Shown: positions 26,639-36,200 of the stretch, piece by piece | Position numbering within the stretch: position 1 is the first letter of the stretch | Layout: each line of letters opens with the position of its first letter | Assembly: GCF_003955715.1 (NCBI RefSeq) | Contig: NZ_CP034463.1 | Span: forward strand, 2,852,001 to 2,916,000 | Length of the DNA stretch: 64,000 nt | Source of the DNA: Streptomyces aquilus | Lineage (GTDB): Bacteria; Actinomycetota; Actinomycetes; Streptomycetales; Streptomycetaceae | Reading direction: 5' to 3' | Notes under the pieces: model-generated | Databases searched by the model: none | The model's input: the letters and a program-made list of their open reading frames with translations, nothing else | Told to the model about the DNA's origin: nothing | Translations under genes and position numbers: made by a program

Positions 26639-29600
26639 ATGCGGTCGGAACAGTGGCGGCGTACCGAGGTCGTGAACTATTGGCGAGCGGTGGAACTGTT
26701 CAGTCCGCCCCAGTTGCCGTCCCCTCCCCGACGCGGAGCCCGGGTGTCGGAGCGCGAGTGGCTCCAGCAGGTGGATGTCCGGCCCGGGGAGCCATGGCCC
26801 GCACTGCCCTGGGAGTCGGGCCATCCTCTGCGGCGGGAACGGATCGACACCCGTAAGGAGGTGTGGCGTCACACGGTCTACGGCGGAGTCTTTCCACTGT
26901 CCGCCATCCGCAAGGCCCTTGAGGACCACTTCGGCGCGGACGGCGAGGACCACGCCGGGGTACGGCAGCAGAAGGGCGACACCGCCGTCTTCGCCATCAC
27001 CGTGGACTCCGACGGCGTCCTCCTGGAGGGCGGGACGGCTTTCTCCACCTGTGCGTGGGCGACCGGCCGGGTCCGTGATCCGGGGCCGAACACCCCAGGC
27101 TGGCTCGACGGATTCGAGGAAACCGAGAGCCAGTGCGGGCAGGCCATCAGCATGCTCACCCAGCACCACATTCCGTACACCCGGACCCCTTCCGAACCCG
27201 GCGGTGCGGTGCCTCTCCTCCCGGACCCGCCCGCTGCCGCCCCCGGCGCTCCGGGCACCAGGTCCGGCGACTGGCGCAGCCTGATCCGGGAGATCCTCAG
27301 CTCGGCCGCGGTCGGCGCACTCGGCGCACTGATCGGGGACATGGGAGCGGGTGCGATCGCGGGGGCGTTGCGGCCCGTCGCGCGGCGCGTCGGTGGGGCC
27401 CGGGCTGGACGGCAGCCGGACGGTATCGCGGCATCCACTCCCCCTGGGCCTCCTGCCGGCGTGGCGCCCGAGCCCACGCACAGCTCCGAACCGACAGCGG
27501 AACCTGAGGACGACGCACAGGAACCCGGGCGCCCCCTGGAACTGCCCGACCTGGTGGCGTTCGCGGCGCATGTCGCCGATCTGTGCGGGGTCGGAGATCT
27601 GTTGTCGCCGGCGAGCATCCGAATCCACAGTCAGCGGGTCCGCCGCAAGAAGGACGGTTCACTGCCCGACCCCGACCCCGCCTTCCTCAACAGCCTGCTG
27701 CCCGAGGACCTGGAGCGCGTCGCGAGCGCGGAGAGCCACGGCAAGGCGCTGACCGCCTACCTGACCGATCCGGCGGCCGTACGGGCCAGGGACCGGATCG
27801 ACGTACGCGACCACCCCGAAGTGGTCCTGGAAGGTGTCGCACCCGAGGCGACGCCGCTGGGACGGTGGCCGGCTCCGACCGAGCATCCCCTCGCCCTCAG
27901 CCAGCAGTTCGCGGTCAACCGCATCATCGCCGAACTGTCCGGCGGAGCGGGGCTGTTCTCCGTCAACGGGCCGCCGGGGACGGGCAAGACGACGATGCTC
28001 CGCGATCTGATCGCCTCCATCGTGGTGGAGCGGGCTGTACATCTGGCCGCACTCACACGCGCCGCGGACGGGTTCAGCGGGCGCGTGGAATGGAAAGCGG
28101 ACGGATACACCCGCAGCGTGGCGCGGCTCAGACCCGCTCTCACCGGGCACGAGATCGTCGTCGCCTCCTCCAACAACGGAGCGGTGCAGAACATCACCAC
28201 CGAGTTGCCCGCACTCGACGCCCTCGGAGAGGAGTGGCTCGGGGAGGCCTCGTACTTCCTCGACCAGGCGGTGTCCCTGCTCGACGGAGCCCCGGCCTGG
28301 GGCGCGGTCGCCGCGCCGCTCGGCAAGTCCGAGAAGCGCAAGGAGTTCATGTCGCGCTGGTGGTGGGGTGAGAAGCCCAAACAGGACTCCCGCGGGCGGG
28401 CGCGTAACCCCCGCGGAGACTCCGGCAACGGCCAGACGCCCAGCGGTACTTCCAACGGCATGCAGTCGCTGCTCCAGCGGCTGGAGCGCGGGGAGTCACT
28501 GTGCGACCCTCCTGCCGGCGTCCGATTCCCCACGCGTGGGAATGGACCCCTGCCCGTCCCGGAGGGCACTGCTGCGGTGGACGGCTGGGCTGCCGCCAAG
28601 GCCGCCTTCCTGGATGCGCTGCGGCAGGCCGAGGCCCTGCGTGCCGACCGGGCGGGAGTGGCGCATGCGATGCGGGACCTCGGCCGGCTCGACGCGTCCT
28701 TGGACTCCGCGGAGTTGTCGGAGCGATTGGCGCGGGAGGACGAGGAGGGCGCCAGACAGGCGGCAGCCGATGCACGCACCGACCTGCGGCATGCGTCGGT
28801 GGCGTACGAGGAGGCACGTGACCGAGCCGAGAGGCATCGTCGGGGCCGGCCTGGCGGACTGCTGGGTGCTCTCGGCGCCGGACGGGCCTTCGCGGAGTGG
28901 CAGGACCGGGACCGCTGGTGCCAGTCGGAGGTGGAGCGCACGTTCCTCGCCTACGGGGCGGCGGGCAGCCTTGCCCGAGCTACGGATCGAGTGCTGGCCG
29001 AGGTCACCGAGGTCCGCAGGCACGCGCGGCTTCAACTGGGGCTGGCACAGGCGGCTGCCGACGGCGCGCGGCGCGCTCTGGAGCAGGCTCGGGCGCAGTG
29101 GGGCGAGCACTTCCCGGAGGGGTGGGAGCACCTTGGCGACACGCAGCGCGAGTTGTCGTCACCGTGGTCGGACGAGGAGTTCTGTGCGGCGCGGACCCGG
29201 GTGTTCCTGGCCGCGCTGAATCTGCACCGCGCCTTCGTCGCCGCCAACGCCCGGACCGTACGACTCAATCTGCTGCTGCTCAAAGAGGTGCTCGCCGGGA
29301 TGGCACCGCCGGACGTGGCGCTGGTCGTGTGGCAGTCACTGTTCCTGGTCATGCCGGTGGTCTCCACGACGTTCGCCTCGTGCGGGCGGCTCTTCGGGCC
29401 GCTGGAGCAGGAATCGCTGGGCTGGGTGCTCATCGACGAGGCCGGACAGGCCGCACCGCAGGCCGCGGTCGGCGCCCTGTGGCGGGCCCGGCGTGCTGTG
29501 CTGGTCGGCGATCCCTTGCAGCTGGAGCCCGTCGTATCGCTGCCGGTCAGCGTCCAGGAACGGCTGCGGCAGGCGTACGGCGTCGACGAGGAGTGGCTGC

Positions 29601-30376
29601 CGTCCCGGACCTCCGCCCAGCGGGTGGCGGATCGGACCAACCGCTGGGGGACGACCGTCGAGTCCCGACAGCCGGACGGTGAGATCGATCCGGTCTGGGT
29701 GGGCGCCCCGCTGCGGGTGCACCGGCGGTGCGAGCGAACGATCTTCGAGCTGAGCAATGACATCGCGTACGAGGGCCTGATGGTTTACGGGACGCGGGAG
29801 AAGCCGTTTCCCGGTCCCGACTTCTGCCCGGAGTGCGTGGCGGAGGCCAGAAGCGGCTGCCTCACCTGCGCCTACCCCCTCAGCTGTTGGGTGGATGTGA
29901 TTCCGGGCGAGACGGTCGGCAAATGGGTTCCGGAGGAGGGGGCGGCCCTGGAGCGGATGGTCACCAAGCTCCATCACGTATGGGGCGTCGAGCTGGACCG
30001 GATACGTGTTCTCAGCCCGTTCCGGGAGGTGGTTGCCGGCTGTGCGAGGACGGTGCGCGGTATGCACCTCGGCGACTCTGCCTCCGCCTCCGCCTTCCTC
30101 AAGGATCACATCGGCACCGTGCACACCATGCAGGGCAACGAGTCGGACGTCGTCATCCTGGTGCTCGGCACCCATCCCCGTGAAGGTGCTCATGCCCGCG
30201 CCTGGGCCGCCGAGAAGCCGAACCTCCTCAATGTGGCGGTGAGCAGGGCGAAGCGGCGACTGTTCGTCATCGGGCATCGGGAAAGCTGGAGCAAGGAGCC
30301 CTACTTCGACACGCTCGCCGACCCGACCCGGCTGCCGCTCCGCGCCTGGGCAGGCGGCCAAGGGGCGGGGCGGTGA
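26639..30376 (+). CDS. Superfamily 1 DNA2/UPF1-like helicase with coiled-coil insertion
   Basis: 1245 residues from the ATG at 26639 (GGGGGGCGG just upstream). An N-terminal region of about 400 residues has no recognised motif. Walker A NGPPGTGKTTML is near 443 and LIDEAGQAAPQ near 930 with VGDPLQLEPVV; the C-terminal motifs are GTVHTMQGNESDVVILV and LLNVAVSRAKRRLFVIGH. Between the two Walker motifs sits a long coiled coil (about 670-880). A Cys cluster (CPEC...CLTC...C, about 1062-1082) probably binds zinc. The enzyme presumably unwinds DNA or RNA. It is divergent from cassette 2 and its stop lies four bases from the convergent membrane-protein gene. Confidence 0.83.
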   Translation: MRSEQWRRTEVVNYWRAVELFSPPQLPSPPRRGARVSEREWLQQVDVRPGEPWPALPWESGHPLRRERIDTRKEVWRHTVYGGVFPLSAIRKALEDHFGADGEDHAGVRQQKGDTAVFAITVDSDGVLLEGGTAFSTCAWATGRVRDPGPNTPGWLDGFEETESQCGQAISMLTQHHIPYTRTPSEPGGAVPLLPDPPAAAPGAPGTRSGDWRSLIREILSSAAVGALGALIGDMGAGAIAGALRPVARRVGGARAGRQPDGIAASTPPGPPAGVAPEPTHSSEPTAEPEDDAQEPGRPLELPDLVAFAAHVADLCGVGDLLSPASIRIHSQRVRRKKDGSLPDPDPAFLNSLLPEDLERVASAESHGKALTAYLTDPAAVRARDRIDVRDHPEVVLEGVAPEATPLGRWPAPTEHPLALSQQFAVNRIIAELSGGAGLFSVNGPPGTGKTTMLRDLIASIVVERAVHLAALTRAADGFSGRVEWKADGYTRSVARLRPALTGHEIVVASSNNGAVQNITTELPALDALGEEWLGEASYFLDQAVSLLDGAPAWGAVAAPLGKSEKRKEFMSRWWWGEKPKQDSRGRARNPRGDSGNGQTPSGTSNGMQSLLQRLERGESLCDPPAGVRFPTRGNGPLPVPEGTAAVDGWAAAKAAFLDALRQAEALRADRAGVAHAMRDLGRLDASLDSAELSERLAREDEEGARQAAADARTDLRHASVAYEEARDRAERHRRGRPGGLLGALGAGRAFAEWQDRDRWCQSEVERTFLAYGAAGSLARATDRVLAEVTEVRRHARLQLGLAQAAADGARRALEQARAQWGEHFPEGWEHLGDTQRELSSPWSDEEFCAARTRVFLAALNLHRAFVAANARTVRLNLLLLKEVLAGMAPPDVALVVWQSLFLVMPVVSTTFASCGRLFGPLEQESLGWVLIDEAGQAAPQAAVGALWRARRAVLVGDPLQLEPVVSLPVSVQERLRQAYGVDEEWLPSRTSAQRVADRTNRWGTTVESRQPDGEIDPVWVGAPLRVHRRCERTIFELSNDIAYEGLMVYGTREKPFPGPDFCPECVAEARSGCLTCAYPLSCWVDVIPGETVGKWVPEEGAALERMVTKLHHVWGVELDRIRVLSPFREVVAGCARTVRGMHLGDSASASAFLKDHIGTVHTMQGNESDVVILVLGTHPREGAHARAWAAEKPNLLNVAVSRAKRRLFVIGHRESWSKEPYFDTLADPTRLPLRAWAGGQGAGR

Positions 30377-30380
30377 CAGT

Positions 30381-31955
30381 TCAACAGGCTGCGCGTGGGC
30401 TTTTCGCGGGGAGTAGCCGTAGTTGCCCGGCGGGCACCTTGAACGGTTCGGCGGCCTCCGAGTCCCAGAGCACGGCGTAGTCACCGGAGACCCCGAACGA
30501 CAAATAGGGTCGCTCGGAGTGGAGTTCGTGTCCCTGTACGTTCAGCTTCGACCTGGGGACCGTTGGCTGTGCACAGATCCACTCAGGCTGGACTCCGAAG
30601 TAGGGCGGCGCGCTCTTCCCGTTGTCGGCGGCGGATTTGACGGCTGTTGCGGCATGGTCAGCGGACTCCACGGCCAGCACCGCGACCACTCCGAGCACCA
30701 TGACCTGTGCAAGCAGATACAGCGGAACGTTCAGCTCCTCCCCCGGGCGGATGTAGGACACATGCCGATGCTTCGCGATGCCCCACGCTGCCGGCACGAA
30801 CAGCGCCAGGCTCAGGAAGCCCAGCAGCTTGACGGCGGCCGTCGCCTGCCAGAGGCCTGGCACATCCAGGTCGCCGAGATCGAGCCCGAGCATGTTCGCG
30901 TACAGGGCATGGAGCACCGACCCCGAGGCAACCACAAAGGAGAAGACCGCCGTCAGTACCAGCGGAGCGGCCCAGGCCAGCCATTCGCCCCAGGTCCACT
31001 GCCGCACGAGTAGCCAGATGCCGATCACGGTGAACAGAACCGCAATGCAGAAGAGCATCTGGAGTGGTGTCGCCGCATCGGCCTGGCCCCAGCCGAGAAC
31101 AGCAGTCAGCAGGAGCAATGCCGCGAAGCAGACGATGAAGACGCTCAGCACGCGCCCACCGGAGACAAAGGTTCGACTGCCGTCCCACAGTGCCCCCGCG
31201 AATGAGCCCACCGCCAAAAGCCCCCAGAACCAGGCCTGATAGCCGGAATGGTGGTTCGCGAGGACCGCGCAGAAGTCCATCGCCACCAGCCAGCCAACGA
31301 TCTGGTAGGCATGGCGGAGCGCGGCCTCCTCACGTCTCCCGACGATATAGCTGCGTTCCCGTCCATACACGGCGCGCACATCGACATCGCTCCGGGGAGA
31401 CGCTCCGGTCTGCATGTCCATGCGCGACAGCCGCCCGGCCTCCGAAGCCGTACCGCTCACCAGGGTCCCGATGTCGTGACGGCCTCGACGTTCACCGACT
31501 CGGGCGAGGAAGACGTTCCACCTCCAACGCAGTCGCGCAGCGAGGCCTTGGGCCTCCTGCGGGGGGCGCGGCTCTGGGCGATGCGCAACCGTGTGCACTC
31601 TCCACTCGGTGAGCACTTCCCGATCCGTTTCGAGCAAGTCGCAGCGTCTGACGTACATTTCGAGCCTGGCCGTCTTCGCCAGACGCTGGACCCGCCAAGC
31701 TGCGGCCCCCACCGTTCTGTCGTTGCGCGCCCCGAAGAGATGCACTTCGACGAGGTACATCCGCGAGTCGGCATCCGGCGTCAGCACGCCGGCCGATATG
31801 TCGTCACCTCTCGCGAATGACCTGACGACCCGCCAGTCCCGCTGCTCGAACTCCTTCTGGGCCTTCTCCCAATCCCCTTGCCCTCCTCGTACCTCGACGA
31901 GAGCGAGCGCCCGTTGGTCGTACCGAACCCCCACCACATGTCTCCCCGTAGCCAT
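30381..31955 (-). CDS. Multi-spanning membrane protein of unknown function
   Basis: 524 residues. The first 220 or so are soluble and charged. About seven hydrophobic helices follow, including HAYQIVGWLVAMDFCAVLA, VLSVFIVCFAALLLLTAVL, LFCIAVLFTVIGIWLLV and LYLLAQVMVLGVVAVLAV. A short soluble tail follows (YLSFGVSGDYAVLWDSEA). The gene starts 18 bases after the beta-family gene, so the two form an operon. I do not recognise the family. Membrane proteins paired with a soluble sensor are common in abortive-infection loci, which is only a suggestion here. Confidence 0.72.
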   Translation of the reverse strand: MATGRHVVGVRYDQRALALVEVRGGQGDWEKAQKEFEQRDWRVVRSFARGDDISAGVLTPDADSRMYLVEVHLFGARNDRTVGAAAWRVQRLAKTARLEMYVRRCDLLETDREVLTEWRVHTVAHRPEPRPPQEAQGLAARLRWRWNVFLARVGERRGRHDIGTLVSGTASEAGRLSRMDMQTGASPRSDVDVRAVYGRERSYIVGRREEAALRHAYQIVGWLVAMDFCAVLANHHSGYQAWFWGLLAVGSFAGALWDGSRTFVSGGRVLSVFIVCFAALLLLTAVLGWGQADAATPLQMLFCIAVLFTVIGIWLLVRQWTWGEWLAWAAPLVLTAVFSFVVASGSVLHALYANMLGLDLGDLDVPGLWQATAAVKLLGFLSLALFVPAAWGIAKHRHVSYIRPGEELNVPLYLLAQVMVLGVVAVLAVESADHAATAVKSAADNGKSAPPYFGVQPEWICAQPTVPRSKLNVQGHELHSERPYLSFGVSGDYAVLWDSEAAEPFKVPAGQLRLLPAKSPRAAC

Positions 31956-31973
31956 GCTCCGACTGCGCTTGGA

Positions 31974-33068
31974 TCATTCCACAGCACTCATGAGCCGACG
32001 TACGACGAAGCTCATGTGCTGGATGTGCCCCACCTTCATCCAGGTCTCCGGGTTGCCTGACCCCTTGGTCCCCTCCCCGTCTGCACACGCCTGCAGCCAG
32101 CGCTCACCTTCACTGAACTCCGCCCCGCGGAACCCCTCGTACTCCGTGATCCAACGAGCCAACTCCCGCACCCGCTCCGCACGCGCGCGCCCTCGCATGG
32201 GCGCCCGGGCGATGAGGAAGTCGTCCGGCGTGGTGTAGCGCAGCAGGCCCCACGGCGGGCCGTAAGGATCTTTGCTGGGTGGGATGTTGGCGGCGGAGAC
32301 GTGCTCCACGGAGTAGTCGCCGTACAACACTGCTCTTGGGAAAGCGGGCCTGGACCTGTGCACCAAGTGGTTGAGCTGATGGTCGTAGCGCCGCACCACA
32401 TGTGTGAACTCCGCGCCGCCCTGCTCCTGGAATCGCGGGAACGCCCCGGACGCGAGCACAACCGTCCGCCACGGCAGCAACGTACCGAGCAGATCGAGCG
32501 CGGCGATCGCGCCCTTGTCCGTCTCGTCGCCTGCCGTGATCTCGCCCATGTCCAGGATGAGGTCGGTCCGCGAGGGCGGCAGACAAAGGCGGTCGACCAT
32601 GCCCAGCAGCGCAGCGGAGCTGCGTTCGTCCGGTGGCTCGTCGACCAGGATCCGTATGCCGAGTCCCCGGCCGCTCTGGAACGCGAGGTCGGCGGTGTAG
32701 CGCTGGAGCGTGTGGTCCCGCTCCGGGCCGGTGACCAGTCGTAGGCCACTCCTCGTCGCCAGCCGCCACAACCCCACGGCGGACCCTCGGACCTGGCTCT
32801 CCACATGGCTGGCGTCGATCCAGCCCGGCGCCCCGTCCACCGCCGTGATGAGCCGGTCCATGAGTGGGACCAGCCAGGGTTCGAGCACCGTCCGGTCGTC
32901 ATCAGGTTCCAGGGCCGGCCGCTCTCCTCGGGCCCGCTCCGGACCGACGCACGGCACGATGGTCCACAGCGGCGCGATTCGACTCCGTAATCGGGTGTCC
33001 AGCGCTTCGAAGGCCTTCCAGGCACGCGGCCGCGTCGGCAGGATCGGTACATAGATCGGCTCGATCAT
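31974..33068 (-). CDS. Beta-family protein (Beta_protein / PF14350-like)
   Basis: 364 residues from the ATG at 33068 (GGGGAG upstream). It starts MIEPIYVPILPTRPRAWKAFE and carries LILDMGEITAGDE and a TVVLASGAFPRF segment, ending with ETWMKVGHIQHMSFVVRRL; this order resembles phage-related beta-family proteins. The fold may be TIM-barrel-like but I see no clear catalytic signature. It is the first gene of a leftward operon with the membrane protein and is divergent from the DUF1998 helicase gene, with about 220 bases between starts. Confidence 0.7.
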   Translation of the reverse strand: MIEPIYVPILPTRPRAWKAFEALDTRLRSRIAPLWTIVPCVGPERARGERPALEPDDDRTVLEPWLVPLMDRLITAVDGAPGWIDASHVESQVRGSAVGLWRLATRSGLRLVTGPERDHTLQRYTADLAFQSGRGLGIRILVDEPPDERSSAALLGMVDRLCLPPSRTDLILDMGEITAGDETDKGAIAALDLLGTLLPWRTVVLASGAFPRFQEQGGAEFTHVVRRYDHQLNHLVHRSRPAFPRAVLYGDYSVEHVSAANIPPSKDPYGPPWGLLRYTTPDDFLIARAPMRGRARAERVRELARWITEYEGFRGAEFSEGERWLQACADGEGTKGSGNPETWMKVGHIQHMSFVVRRLMSAVE

Positions 33069-33287
33069 CGCGGCTCCCCCTCGCCCGCCGAATCCTCGAT
33101 CGCCCCTGGTCACAGGGTGAGCGGGCATTCTTCGTAACGAAAGAGCGCAATTCCGGCCAGGAATGCTCCACAGCGAAACCGGAAGCACACAGGGTGAGGC
33201 GGGATTCGCGGGACGTCGTCACTGGTCCGCTATACGGTTGGGCAGAACGGTTGATCCGTACACCGACCTGGGACGAAGGAGTACGTC

Positions 33288-36200
33288 GTGCGGCCCACCC
33301 TGGCCGCTGCGCAGGTGCGCGGCAGTCTGACTCAGTACCTCACGACGACGTACGCCCTGACCGACCCGGACACCCGCCTCGCTCTGGAACGGTTCCTGAA
33401 TCACCCCGAGACGGGGATCTTCCGGGGGCCGTATCTGCGGATCCGGACGCCGTTCCACACCGCCGACGACAGTTGGCGCCGGCATCTCGACTGGACGCCC
33501 GGCTTCCCGCCGTACCGGCATCAGGCGAAGGCGTGGGAGCGGCTCAGCACGTTGCGCGGGCCGGCACAGCCGACGCTCATCACCACCGGGACCGGGTCCG
33601 GCAAGACGGAGTCGTTCCTCGTGCCCGTGCTCGACCACTGCGCACGGGAGAAAGCCGCCGGGCGCGGGGGCGTCAAGGCCGTGCTGCTGTATCCGATGAA
33701 CGCGCTCGCCACCGACCAGGCCGGGCGCATCGGCGAGTATCTGGCGCAGCCCGAGCTGGCGCAGGTCACGGCGGGCCTCTACATCGGTGACCGGCCCGAC
33801 ACCGACTTCCGGCGGGTCATGACGCGCCGCGAGGACATGCGGCTCTCCCCGCCGGACGTGCTGATCACCAACTACAAGATGCTCGACCTCCTGTTGCAGC
33901 GCGGCGAGGACCAACCGCTGTGGGAGGGCGCCGACATCACGTATGTGGTGCTCGACGAGTTCCACACGTACGACGGCGCACAGGGCACGGACGTGGCGAT
34001 GCTGCTGCGCCGGCTCGCGACGGCGACGGGCAAGAGCCGGCCGGGGCAGCCGCTCGGGACCATCTGCCCGGTGGCGACCTCCGCGACGCTCGGGGAGAGC
34101 GCCAGTCCGGACGGCGGGATCCTCGACGTCGCCGCGCAGGTCTTCGGCATGCCCTTCCCCGCCGACTCGGTGATCGGCGAGGAGCGGATGACCGCCGGGC
34201 AGTTCACCGGGGAGGTCGACTACGAACTGCCCGAGCCGCCGTCCCCCAAGGAGGTCATCGAGTGCTCCGGCGGGCCCGGGATCGAGGCCCGGCCCGATCT
34301 GCTCGATCTCGACGGGCTCGCGGAGCGGCTGCTCGGACGGAGGGGACTGGACGCGTTCCAGATCGGCAGGCTGCTGAAGCGGCACGACTTCACGCACGGT
34401 GTGCTCTCGCTGCTCGACGGTGAACCCCTCAGTGAGTGGGAACTGCGGGACCGCATGAGCCGGTTCGGGTACGCGTGGGCCCGCACCGCGCGTGAGAACC
34501 CGCGCCTGGTGCTCCAGGCACTGTCGAGGTTCGTGGCCCTGCTGTCCGCCGCCCGGGACCCCGAGTCGGAGGAGAAGCGGCCCCGGCCATTGCTGCACGT
34601 CGAGGCGCATCTGTGGGTGCGGCCCGTCACACGTGTGCTGCGCGGAGTCGGGCCGACGCCCGAGTTCCGTTGGTACGAGGACGATCGCACCGCCGCCCGC
34701 CGTGCCGCCCTGGCGTCGGCGCCCGCCGGCACCGACGCCGGGGACGGCGAGCGGTCGTCCGGCAACTGGCCGTCCGGGGACGCCCGGCGGGCCGAGGCGC
34801 AGCCGGGCGCCGACACGGCCGCACGACCCGCAGCCGTGCATCTGCCCGCCGTGTACTGCCGTAACTGCGGGCGGTCCGGATGGGCCGCGCTGTCCCCGGA
34901 GGCCGACCCGCAGCAACTCGTGATGGCGCAGGACAAGGTGTGGCGGGCGGGCGTGGGGCGCGACAAGCGTCGTATCCGCTATTTCATCGCCGCGACGCCC
35001 GCCGAGCGCGACGAGGCACTCGCGGCGCTCACCGGAGACAAGCCGGCGTCGGGCAGCGGCTTCGACCCGCTGTCCGTCGTCGTTCTCGACGCGGCCCAGG
35101 GGGCGTACCGGCTGCCCGCGCCCACCGACCGTGAGGAGTTGCAGGACGGCTGGTTCGCGCTCGCCGTCACCGACAAGAAGTCCGCTGACAAGGCCGCCGT
35201 CGACGATCGCTGCCCGGCCTGCAACACCGACAACGGCATCCGCTTTCTCGGTACGTCGCTCGCGGCGCTCGCCTCGGCGACCGTCACGCAGCTGTTCACC
35301 GGTGGGGACATCGCGCTGGTTCCGGAAGAGCGCAAGACGCTGCTGTTCAACGACTCCACGCAGGACGCCGCGCACCGGGCCGGCTACGTCGCCAACGCCT
35401 CGTACAAGTTCTCGCTCAGGTCGCTGCTCGCCCACACCCTCGCCGACGCACCGGAGCCGCTCGCGCTCAACGACCTGATCGGCAACGTCCTCGACGCCAT
35501 CGACGACACCCAGGCCCTGGCAGCCGTCGTACCGCCGGATCTGCACGACGAGCCGGGCGTGGACCGGCTGTTGTCGGGTCGGGGCACCGGTGATGCCCGT
35601 ACGTGGAAGCTGATCGGTGAGCGGCTGGCGTTCGCCACGGTGATGGAGTTCGGGCTGCGCTCGCGGCAGGGGCGCACGCTGGAACTCACCCGGACGGTGG
35701 CCGCCGAGGTCGCGCTCAGGCACCCGGAGCGCATCACCGCGCTGGCGCGTGATCTGCATCTGACGCTGCCGGGGCAGTTGGTCGCCGTCGGGGAGCTGCC
35801 CACGCCCGATCGCTATCTGGCGTTCGTCCGCGGGCTGTTGGAGCGGATCCGGATGCGGGGCGGTGTGCATCACCGGTGGCTGGAGCCGTGGATGCGGGAT
35901 GCCGGGGTCACCCGGTTCAAGGTGTGGGGCGGACGGCCGGACGGCATGCCGGCGTTCCCCGACGGGGTGGCCGCGCCCCGGTTCCTGGTGGACGTGCCCA
36001 AGGAGAAGTCGACGTTCGACGCGGCCACGGGCCGGCTCGGCTGGTACCAGGACTGGACGCGGCGCTGTCTCGGCCTGGACGTCCAGGGCGCCAACGAGTA
36101 TCTGCGGCGGCTGCTGCCCGTGCTCGTCGAGGAGGGCGTGCTGGCCGTCCGCACGGCGCAGGACCGCACGACGAAGGTGTACGGCCTGCAGCCGGGGCAC

